Below, in pieces: positions 6,058-12,701 of a DNA stretch of 14,317 bases. The notes beneath the pieces are model-generated. The model was not told where the DNA came from. It saw only the letters and a list, made by a program, of their open reading frames with translations, and made no database searches. This stretch comes from Phycisphaerales bacterium. GTDB taxonomy: Bacteria; Planctomycetota; Phycisphaerae; Phycisphaerales; SM1A02. The position numbers and the translations under genes were made by a program. The first letter of the stretch is position 1. Each line of letters starts with the position of its first letter. The stretch covers positions 1-14,317 of the forward strand of contig JAKVBR010000020.1 in the NCBI GenBank assembly GCA_022447165.1. The letters are read 5' to 3'.

Positions 6058-7428
6058 TTACCGCTGTCCAGTAAGAATGTGCAGACGATTCGCAGTGAGC
6101 ACTGGAACTTGAGCAGATCGAGCCTGCTCGAGTAGGTGTTCATAATCGAGGAACGCACGTTTTTGGCGAGCATAATCGTCGAGCATTGCTGGAGTCGCAC
6201 CATGGGGCGGCTTGCCCGCTGGCTCAACAGGCGCAATACCAAGAACCAAGAAATCTAGGTCGCCTGGGAGTGCGCCTTGATCAGCAACTACTTTACCGCC
6301 CCAATGTCTAATCTGGTCTTGGATGAAACCATTGTCTGCTTCAGGAATACCATCGCCATTGGCATCGAAGTTGCCGTGTACTAAGAACGTGTAGTTGTAC
6401 TCAGGGTCATAAATTGCATTGACAAGAATATTGCCTCGTACAATTGGTTGACTTGTTGTTGAACGAGTAATTTTTGCTGTTGAAGTTGTCTCACCAACTT
6501 TAACAACTTCGATGCTCGCCTTACCAGCAGGGAACTCCCCATCTTGGTCGAGTCGAAGTTGGGCAGGAGAGTCATACACTTCAAAAGTCATGCCAAGGAT
6601 AATGCGGTCGTTTGCGCCACGGTCGATGAAGACCTCATCACCGGTACTCACTTCAAGCACTGTGCCATCAACGAGTGTCGCTGGATTGACTTCGCCCATT
6701 TTTCCAAGGTCTACCTTGTCACGAAGTTCGTCAATTGTGCTTTGTAGTCGAGCGCGCTCAATTCGTAGTTCATCAACGTCACGCTCAAGTTGTTGAATAC
6801 GACCCTGGAAACCACCTCTTAATCGTGAGTCTCGTTCCTCGCGTGTTGAAAAGAAGTCATTTGCTTTCGTGTTGAGTTGTGCGGATTCATCTTGCACATC
6901 TTGCCATTGGCCTTTGACGGCATCAACTTCGGAAGCAGCAAACTCAACTTGTGAAGCGAGTTGCTCTTCAAGCGATTGAATCTGTTGGTTTGCTTCATTG
7001 AGTGCGAGAAGATTAGCATTGATTTCTTCTTGTCTTGAATTCAATGAGCGCTGAAGTTGGTCGACTGTGATTGCAAGTGGTGTGTTGTTGCCTAACACTG
7101 AACCGAGTTCAGTTCGGATATCTTCAGTGGATGAAGAAGGGTTGCCAGTAATCATTCGATTACGATCTTCAACTTGACTGTTTAAGTAATTGGTAACAGA
7201 CTGGTTACTTTCTTTTGCAAGAGCAACAATAGTTTGGACAGCGTCACTACTTTGCTCATTTCCAGTTGCAAAGACACTGAGATTCGCTTCAGCGGTATTC
7301 ACTAATTCCATCTGTTCTCGGTTGCTTGCATAAAACACAATGCTCAAGACCAACAGGAAGACTGTTGCAAGAACAAAAACTACTAAAGATACGATGACAC
7401 CAGTTCCGGCGCCGCTACGAATAGCCAT
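6058..7428 (-). CDS. Membrane-anchored coiled-coil protein with BRCT-like C-terminus
   Basis: 456 residues from ATG 7428 (MAIRSGAG), with GGAG 9 bases ahead; an in-frame ATG at 7464 would add twelve residues. Layout: a membrane helix at about 11-33, a polar helical region with a long coiled coil (about 120-242), a beta-rich part (about 245-340) with TVLEVSTGDEVFIDRG and ILGMTFEVY resembling FlgT C-terminal-type barrels, then 345-456. The last part has a BRCT-like order: FLVHGNF, a helix, GGKVV at 377-381, LDFLVLG at 391-397, and a final VPVLTANRLHILTG. A loop with DxNxDG spacing (D355, N357, D359, then E363, D365) looks like a calcium-binding turn. The soluble part is probably outside the cytoplasm or under the membrane; orientation is unclear. 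First gene of the minus-strand block. Function unknown; the fold calls are by eye. Confidence 0.75.
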   Translation of the reverse strand: MAIRSGAGTGVIVSLVVFVLATVFLLVLSIVFYASNREQMELVNTAEANLSVFATGNEQSSDAVQTIVALAKESNQSVTNYLNSQVEDRNRMITGNPSSSTEDIRTELGSVLGNNTPLAITVDQLQRSLNSRQEEINANLLALNEANQQIQSLEEQLASQVEFAASEVDAVKGQWQDVQDESAQLNTKANDFFSTREERDSRLRGGFQGRIQQLERDVDELRIERARLQSTIDELRDKVDLGKMGEVNPATLVDGTVLEVSTGDEVFIDRGANDRIILGMTFEVYDSPAQLRLDQDGEFPAGKASIEVVKVGETTSTAKITRSTTSQPIVRGNILVNAIYDPEYNYTFLVHGNFDANGDGIPEADNGFIQDQIRHWGGKVVADQGALPGDLDFLVLGIAPVEPAGKPPHGATPAMLDDYARQKRAFLDYEHLLEQARSAQVPVLTANRLHILTGQR

Positions 7429-7764
7429 AGTGGAAACTCCAAAATGCCAATTGAGGTGACGCATGACGTCCTCAATTAGGGAAAAGATATGCGGGGTAAC
7501 GTCTTACCCTTCGATTTGATAAGACAGTGTCTTGATTTCTGGCGGTTTCGTCAAGGTCAATGGGCATGTATTCGGAGATTCTTAGGGTTATCACAAGAAA
7601 AAAACGGTTTTAAACTGTTTAAACCCATGTCTCATTTTGGAGCTCAAAAAGGGGGTTCTAGCATCCCCTGAGCGATGTTACAATACGGTGCTTCAATGGT
7701 TTTTGGTCCATTGATCAAGTTCACAACTATTCCACCTTGGATTTGAGCAGGAAAGGTATCCAAC
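7429..7764. promoter_or_regulatory. Divergent control region between membrane protein and lat genes
   Basis: This stretch of 336 bases separates two divergent genes and must hold promoters for both. Three items are visible. A direct repeat TTTAAAC occurs at 7609-7615 and 7618-7624. A hairpin pairs GCTCA 7642-7646 with TGAGC 7669-7673 and GGGG 7651-7654 with CCCC 7665-7668, leaving an AAAA bulge. TACAAT at 7679-7684 is a possible -10 box for lat, but no good -35 lies at the right distance. The lat ribosome site AGGAAAGG is at 7749-7756, eight bases before its ATG. No lysine riboswitch pattern was recognised. A 60-codon open frame at 7489-7671 is not convincing. Confidence 0.4.
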
Positions 7765-9093
7765 ATGTCAGTTTCCCCTAATGATGTACGCGGCACTCTA
7801 GATAAACATCAACTCGTTGATGGCTACAACCTCGTGGTCGACTTAGACCAGTCACAAGGGGTTTGGATTCACGACAGTGCAACCGGTAAGCAGTATTTAG
7901 ATGCATTTACGTGCTTCGCATCATGGCCACTGGGCTTTAATCACCCTGACATTACAAGTGGCGCAGCATCCGCAGAGTTACTGAAGGCCGCTCACAATAA
8001 AGTCGCAAACTCAGATTTGTATACCACTGAGCTTGCTGAGTTCGTAGACACTTTTGGTTCCAAGGTCTCTCCTGAGGGCTACAACCACCACTTCTGGGTT
8101 TCAGGTGGCGCGCTTGCAGTTGAAAATGCACTTAAAACGGCATTCGATTGGAAAGCGAGAAAACTTGGCAGAACAGATTTTAGCGATTGCGTTAATGACT
8201 TAGGTATCTTGCATTTTAAACAAGCGTTCCACGGTAGAAGTGGTTACACAATGAGCTTAACAAACACACTTCCTGATAAAGTCGGTTTGTTCCCTAAGTT
8301 TGATTGGCCGCGAGTTTCAAACCCATTCTGTGAGTTTGATCATGATGGAAACATTTGCAATGACATTGAGGCAGCAGAGCGTGCAGCGTGTGCAGAGATT
8401 GAAGCGGCGTTTGATAATTCTGGAAACAAGATAGCGGGCATTGTCATTGAGCCAATGCAGGGCGAAGGTGGTGACAACCACTTTAGACCAGAGTTCCTTG
8501 CGAAACTGCGTCAATATGCAGATGAACGAGAAGCACTGCTTATCTTCGACGAAGTACAAACAGGTTTCTATGGTTCAGGTAAACCATGGTTCTGGCAAAC
8601 AACTGGCGTAAAGCCCGACGTTGTTTCATTCGGAAAGAAAACACAAACGTGCGGAATCTACGCAAATGACAGAGTGAACGAAGTTGCGGATAACGTCTTT
8701 GAGAAATCATCACGCATCAACTCAACATGGGGCGGTAACCTTGTTGACATGATTCGCTGTAAGCAATTCATCAACATCATCGAGCGTGACAACATTGCCG
8801 ACCATGTCACTGCTTTAGGGAATCATGTGATTGATGGCCTACGTGACATTGCTCGTTCTACTGATGCGTTCTCAAGTGTACGCGGTTGTGGTTCACTCAT
8901 TGCATTTACACTTCCAACACCTGAAGCACGTGGCGACATGTTGAATTCACTCATGGATAAGGGTGTGATTGCTCTTCCTTGCGGAACAAGATCTGTGCGA
9001 TTCAGATTGCCACTCATCATGACAATGGAAGAAGCAGATACATTGCTTGAACGAACTGGAGAAGCAGTACACTCGCAAGCAGCTACTGCATAA
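7765..9093 (+). CDS. lat: L-lysine 6-aminotransferase (lysine epsilon-transaminase)
   Basis: PLP enzyme (class III aminotransferase) that moves the epsilon-amino group of lysine to 2-oxoglutarate, giving glutamate and 2-aminoadipate 6-semialdehyde, the first step of one lysine breakdown route. The sequence follows the actinobacterial Lat proteins closely as I remember them: LVDGYNLVVDLDQS near the N-terminus, GGALAVENALKTAFDWK (114-130), FHGRSGYTMSLTNT (155-168), IEPMQGEGGDNHFRPEF (228-244), LLIFDEVQTG (258-267), FGKKTQTCG (289-297, with the PLP lysine at K291 or K292) and INSTWGGNLVDM (318-329). Length 442 is normal. ATG 7765 has AGGAAAGG eight bases ahead. No 2-aminoadipate semialdehyde dehydrogenase is nearby. 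It is followed in the same frame by a FIST gene after TAA CTC. Confidence 0.93.
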   Translation: MSVSPNDVRGTLDKHQLVDGYNLVVDLDQSQGVWIHDSATGKQYLDAFTCFASWPLGFNHPDITSGAASAELLKAAHNKVANSDLYTTELAEFVDTFGSKVSPEGYNHHFWVSGGALAVENALKTAFDWKARKLGRTDFSDCVNDLGILHFKQAFHGRSGYTMSLTNTLPDKVGLFPKFDWPRVSNPFCEFDHDGNICNDIEAAERAACAEIEAAFDNSGNKIAGIVIEPMQGEGGDNHFRPEFLAKLRQYADEREALLIFDEVQTGFYGSGKPWFWQTTGVKPDVVSFGKKTQTCGIYANDRVNEVADNVFEKSSRINSTWGGNLVDMIRCKQFINIIERDNIADHVTALGNHVIDGLRDIARSTDAFSSVRGCGSLIAFTLPTPEARGDMLNSLMDKGVIALPCGTRSVRFRLPLIMTMEEADTLLERTGEAVHSQAATA

Positions 9094-9096
9094 CTC

Positions 9097-10266
9097 GTGC
9101 GTAGCTCGGCTGCAATCAGTGAACACTTAGACACGCGTACGGCTGCAATTGAGGTTGCAGGCCTGCTTGACTCTGCAATGGAAAGGCACGTCGATCTCGT
9201 ACTTGTCTATGGCAGTTTCCATCACCGTGAATCGTTTGAAGAAGCCGTAGCAGATATAAAACGCACATTAAATCCAAGTGTCATTATTGGAGTGACGGTT
9301 GAATCTGCTGTTGGTTGTGATTTGGAACTTGAAGGAGTCGCAGGATTATCCGCGCTTGCCATGCAACTTCCCGGAGTGACGCTCACCCCATGGACGACCA
9401 CTCCGCACAATCCTGTGCCAATCTCTAAACTCGAACGCATTCCAGAATGGATCGGGTTACAAGAAGATACAAAGGCCGTATTCTTCTTTGCGGACCCATT
9501 TTCTACGCCTATTACACGCTTACTTCCATCACTTGTAAATGCATCAGGGGCGACAAGTGAAGTTCCCATCATTGGAGGTATGGCGTCAGGGGCTTCCCAA
9601 AAAGGGTTCAACCGCCTGATCCTCAATGATGAACTCATTACTGGTGGTGGAATTGGGCTGACGATGTCAGGTGATATTCACATTGACTGCATCGTGAGTC
9701 AAGGATGCAGACCGATTGGTGAACCGCTCGTGATCACAAACATCAAGGACAATGTCATCTTAGAACTTGGTGGGAAGCCCGCTCTTGATGTTCTTAAGGA
9801 ACTTGCGCAATCGCTCAACCCTGATGAGCGTCAAATGGTCAAAGAAGGAGTATTACTTGGCGGTGTTATTGATGAAAAGAAGCGCCATTTTGGCCGAGGT
9901 GACTTTCTCGTTCGATCAATCCTAGGGTTAGATCACAAACGCAAAGGGATTGCAGCGGGTGAGTTTTATCGCCTCGGCAAAACAGTCCAGTTTCATGTTC
10001 GTGATGCGCAAACTGCGGTTGAAGATTTACAGTTGCTTCTCGATACCCAAGAACTCGAAGAGCAACCATTTGCCGGTCTTCTTGTGACATGCAATGGTCG
10101 CGGCAAAAAACTATTTTTTGAAGAAGATTGTGACTTAACAATCATTCGGGAGCGAATTGGGGAAGTCCCAATTGCCGGATTTTTTGCAGCGGGTGAAATT
10201 GGACCGATTGGGAATGAATCGTTTCTTCATGGACACACATCGTGCCTAACGCTCTTTAGGCGCTGA
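9097..10266 (+). CDS. FIST-domain (FIST_N + FIST_C) sensor-like protein
   Basis: 389 residues. FIST_N spans about 32-225, with the typical VIIGVTVES step (62-70) and VPIIGGMASG (156-165). FIST_C spans about 226-385 and ends with FAGLLVTCNGRGKKLF (325-340), VPIAGFFAAGEIGPIG (357-372) and LHGHTSCL. FIST domains are proposed small-ligand sensors, possibly for amino acids, usually fused to or encoded beside signalling or metabolic genes. Here no kinase, cyclase or chemotaxis domain is attached, so the protein may act alone or with an unseen partner. The start is the GTG at 9097, three bases after the lat stop, with no ribosome site; no other start codon lies before the domain, so translation probably depends on ribosomes finishing lat. 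Both genes are in the same frame. Its stop is three bases from the convergent lipoprotein gene. Confidence 0.9.
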   Translation: MRSSAAISEHLDTRTAAIEVAGLLDSAMERHVDLVLVYGSFHHRESFEEAVADIKRTLNPSVIIGVTVESAVGCDLELEGVAGLSALAMQLPGVTLTPWTTTPHNPVPISKLERIPEWIGLQEDTKAVFFFADPFSTPITRLLPSLVNASGATSEVPIIGGMASGASQKGFNRLILNDELITGGGIGLTMSGDIHIDCIVSQGCRPIGEPLVITNIKDNVILELGGKPALDVLKELAQSLNPDERQMVKEGVLLGGVIDEKKRHFGRGDFLVRSILGLDHKRKGIAAGEFYRLGKTVQFHVRDAQTAVEDLQLLLDTQELEEQPFAGLLVTCNGRGKKLFFEEDCDLTIIRERIGEVPIAGFFAAGEIGPIGNESFLHGHTSCLTLFRR

Positions 10267-10269
10267 GTT

Positions 10270-10866
10270 TCATTGAATGGAATCGAGTTTAACAAGCTCG
10301 CCTTCTTTGACAAACTCGATTCGTTTAAATTGAAAATCGCCAAGCATGTTAGGGGAAAAGTACATCACGATTCGATTCCCTTCCTGGTGCACCAAAGTGT
10401 CACCAAAAGTCCTGCTCTGCAACATTTTGCGCATTGTCTTTGCAATCTCTAAACGATTGGAATCAAAGTATGACTGAAAGTAAGCGAGTTCCTCATCAAC
10501 GCCTTTGAAGTAGCGTTGGGCACCGCTGCTGAGCACTTGCCCATATAAAATGTGCCAGTTTCTGTCTCGCAAACACACAAGTGCTTGTGAAAGAAGTTGC
10601 TCAGGCAACACTGCTTTAAGTGTGATTTCACCAGTTTCTTCATCTTTAGCTTCTAACTCAACTGAGTTTAAATACTCTTGGACTGCAGTTGAGTTTGACC
10701 CGCCAATCGTTGAATAGATGACCTTAGTATTGCCATCTTTTGAAGCGTTTTTTGGTAACTCTTTACCCATTGCAATATGCCAAGCGGGCACATGGCGATG
10801 CTCAATCGTTTCGGTTTGACAACTCAATAGAGGGCTGCAAAGCAGAAGTAGCAGAGCGGCTCGCAT
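10270..10866 (-). CDS. Putative lipoprotein of unknown function
   Basis: 198 residues from ATG 10866. The open frame can be extended to a TTG at 10893, but the ATG forms a TAATG overlap with the stop of the upstream propeller gene and gives a clean signal sequence, so it is preferred. The product starts MRAALLLLLCSPLLSC, a lipoprotein signal with lipobox LLSC and lipidation at C16. The mature part (about 180 residues) is mixed alpha/beta with an acidic region KDEETGE and a C-terminal strand set (IVMYFSPN, FKRIEFVKEGELVKL). No catalytic motif was recognised. It is presumably made together with the exported beta-propeller protein, which suggests a shared envelope task. Whether it is placed in the inner or outer membrane cannot be told: the residue after Cys is Gln, not the Asp that keeps E. 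coli lipoproteins in the inner membrane. Confidence 0.72.
   Translation of the reverse strand: MRAALLLLLCSPLLSCQTETIEHRHVPAWHIAMGKELPKNASKDGNTKVIYSTIGGSNSTAVQEYLNSVELEAKDEETGEITLKAVLPEQLLSQALVCLRDRNWHILYGQVLSSGAQRYFKGVDEELAYFQSYFDSNRLEIAKTMRKMLQSRTFGDTLVHQEGNRIVMYFSPNMLGDFQFKRIEFVKEGELVKLDSIQ
10280..10322. terminator. 11-bp inverted repeat between convergent genes, possible terminator
   Basis: GAATCGAGTTT at 10280-10290 pairs perfectly with AAACTCGATTC at 10312-10322 across a 21-base loop. It lies just past the FIST stop and inside the last codons of the convergent lipoprotein gene. Only GTTTAAATTG follows on the plus side, so there is no true T tract. It may slow or end FIST transcription, or it may be chance within coding sequence. 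Confidence 0.3.
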
Positions 10867-11981
10867 TACTGAGAAGCATCCTTTTTTGCCCAATCCCAGT
10901 TGTTAAATGTAAATGGCGCAACCCAGAGCTGACTTGTATCAGTTCCACGTTTGCTTGTCCACATCAGCCATGTACCATCAGCGTTAAACACTGGTAGTCC
11001 ATCAAATGAAGGCGTGTGTGTGACACGCTGATGCGGTGCATCTTCGCCCTCTTTTAATGAGGATAGATTTGTCACATCAACCATGTATACCTCATAGTTG
11101 TAATGGCCCATTTCACTTGTTGCATACAACAACGCCTTGCCAGTCGGATGCCAAAATGGTCCCCAATTGACATGCTGGTTCGACGTTACTTGGTGTTCTT
11201 TTTGAACACCAACGATTGTTCCATGTTCATCAAACTTTAACTCTGACACATACAGTTGAAGCAAGTCATTCTTTGCTCTGTCGGAGCGGTATGTGATTCG
11301 TTTTCCATCTGGTGAAAAGAAAGGGCCGCCATCATAGCCAGGTGCATGGACAAGGTGAGTTGTGATGTTGCGTTCTAAATCTCGGACATAAATGTCGCCA
11401 TCACCACCTTCAAGTGAACAAAAAAGAACGTGGCGTCCATCAGGGCTCCAAGATCCCTCTGCGATGTAATGTTCATTGTCCACGATAAGTGGTTTTTGGG
11501 CTTTTGGATTTGTAAGTTCACATTCAACGATGTTCATTTCTGGCGGGAACGCCCATCTGTAATCTCCACTATCACGCTGATAGCCGGGGACTTGTTCATC
11601 CGTTCGCTTTGTCGTAGTCGTTGCAAACAAAACGGTGTTTTGTTTTGATGGATGAAACCAGCCACACGTGTTTGCTGAACCATCATGACTAATCTTCACG
11701 ATATTGCTTATGCCTGAAATCGCACCCTTTGCATCAAAAGTTAAATCAGCAACGTACATACTGTAATCATCACTGACGGTCTCGCCATCTTTAGGATGTT
11801 CAATTGCTTGGAAGATGATTCGCTTTGTTTGTGGATCGAAATATGATTCGCCCGCTTTTACAAACATCGATGGTGATGTGAGCATAACAGGAGGGCCGAA
11901 GAACTTTGCTTCGTTGTCATTTGCACTTGATTGAAGCGAACTCAATGAACAAAGGATGTGTGCGATACAATGTAAAAACAT
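10866..11981 (-). CDS. Exported TolB/PD40-type beta-propeller protein
   Basis: 371 residues from ATG 11981, chosen over an upstream TTG (12011) because AAGG lies nine bases ahead and the N-terminus then looks like a short signal sequence (MFLHCIAHILCSLSSLQSSA), though it lacks a basic start. The rest contains at least six WD40-like/PD40 blades, each with a W/F-x-P/A-x-G-x-x-x-x-x-x-S/T pattern. Clear examples are GSWSPDGRHVLFCS, GPFFSPDGKRITYRSD, GPFWHPTGKALLYATS and PVFNADGTWLMWTSKRG. Such propellers occur in TolB and in many secreted planctomycete proteins, where they act as binding scaffolds; no catalytic domain is attached. It is too short for TolB and has no TolB N-terminal domain. It is followed by a lipoprotein gene through a TAATG overlap. 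Its ribosome site overlaps the start codon of the divergent rluA gene. Confidence 0.82.
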   Translation of the reverse strand: MFLHCIAHILCSLSSLQSSANDNEAKFFGPPVMLTSPSMFVKAGESYFDPQTKRIIFQAIEHPKDGETVSDDYSMYVADLTFDAKGAISGISNIVKISHDGSANTCGWFHPSKQNTVLFATTTTKRTDEQVPGYQRDSGDYRWAFPPEMNIVECELTNPKAQKPLIVDNEHYIAEGSWSPDGRHVLFCSLEGGDGDIYVRDLERNITTHLVHAPGYDGGPFFSPDGKRITYRSDRAKNDLLQLYVSELKFDEHGTIVGVQKEHQVTSNQHVNWGPFWHPTGKALLYATSEMGHYNYEVYMVDVTNLSSLKEGEDAPHQRVTHTPSFDGLPVFNADGTWLMWTSKRGTDTSQLWVAPFTFNNWDWAKKDASQ

Positions 11982-11992
11982 AGGGATTGACC

Positions 11993-12661
11993 TTGAATAG
12001 TAGAACAACACATCATACGCAACCGGAGCATTTACCGCATGAAATTCCTGTGCTCTATCACGATGATTATCTAGTCGCGCTTGAAAAACCCTCGGGATTG
12101 TTGAGCGTCAAAGGAATCGGATTCGATAAAATCGATTGCTTAGAAGTGCGGACTGCATCTGCTATTGAGGGCTCTAGAATTGTTCATCGCCTCGATATGG
12201 ATACATCAGGCGTCATCGTTTTAGCAAGAGACGCTGACACACACCGAGAACTCAGCAGGCAGTTCCAAGATAGAGAAGTTCATAAAACATATGTTGCAAT
12301 TGTCGGCGGTCTGATGCAAAACGACGAGGGCTCGATTGACATCCCCATCCGCAAGGACATGGACAATCCTCCGAAACAGTGTGTTGACTATGAACAGGGG
12401 AAGCCATCGTTAACGCATTATGAAGTGATGGAGCGAATTGATAACACAACGAGAGTATTGCTGGAGCCAGTGACGGGGCGTTCGCATCAACTCAGGATGC
12501 ACCTTAAAGAAATTGGGCATCCAATCCTAGGCGACAACTTGTATGCACCAGATCCGTTACGTGACGCTTCAGACCGCCTCTTGCTTCATGCGGCAACGCT
12601 GACGATTACGCATCCAGCGACCAGTGAATCACTCACTTTTGAATCTGCCTGTCCCTTTTAA
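11993..12661 (+). CDS. rluA: RluA-type pseudouridine synthase
   Basis: Converts specific uridines in RNA to pseudouridine. In E. coli RluA these are position 746 of 23S rRNA and position 32 of several tRNAs; substrate here is inferred. The catalytic motif is RIVHRLDMDTSG, with the nucleophile Asp in HRLD. Other marks are EKPSGLLSV near the N-terminus, YEQGKPSLTHYEV, TGRSHQLRMHL, IGHPILGDNLY and RLLLHAATLTITHPA. The length (222 residues) and motif spacing match E. coli RluA (219 residues) better than the longer RluC/RluD, and no S4 domain is present. The start is a TTG: 11993 has AGGG seven bases ahead, while TTG 11987 is almost on top of that site. No ATG is available early in the frame. The gene is divergent from the propeller gene with only about 11 bases between start codons. 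TACAAT at 11966-11971 is a possible -10 box. Confidence 0.92.
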   Translation: MNSRTTHHTQPEHLPHEIPVLYHDDYLVALEKPSGLLSVKGIGFDKIDCLEVRTASAIEGSRIVHRLDMDTSGVIVLARDADTHRELSRQFQDREVHKTYVAIVGGLMQNDEGSIDIPIRKDMDNPPKQCVDYEQGKPSLTHYEVMERIDNTTRVLLEPVTGRSHQLRMHLKEIGHPILGDNLYAPDPLRDASDRLLLHAATLTITHPATSESLTFESACPF

Positions 12662-12663
12662 AC

Positions 12664-12694
12664 AAAAAAAGGCACGGACGGTCGTCCGTGCCTT
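12664..12694 (-). terminator. Intrinsic terminator of clpC
   Basis: A stem of eleven pairs (12669-12679 with 12684-12694, core GGCACGGAC / GTCCGTGCC) has a four-base loop GGTC. Read on the minus strand it is followed by seven T bases (A run at 12664-12670), the standard rho-independent form, eight bases after the clpC stop. On the plus strand only TTGTGTGT follows, so it may end rluA transcripts less efficiently. Confidence 0.9.
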
Positions 12695-12701
12695 GTGTGT
12701 A

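Noticed and set aside
7489..7671. 60-codon plus-strand open frame in the divergent control region
   Set aside because: It covers the repeat and hairpin elements, has no recognisable domain or protein-like pattern, and would occupy most of the promoter space for two genes.
7465..7764. Lysine riboswitch ahead of lat
   Set aside because: The stretch shows only one bulged hairpin and none of the multi-helix arrangement expected for that riboswitch.
10867..10893. Longer form of the lipoprotein starting at TTG 10893
   Set aside because: ATG 10866 forms a TAATG overlap with the upstream stop and gives a cleaner lipoprotein signal.
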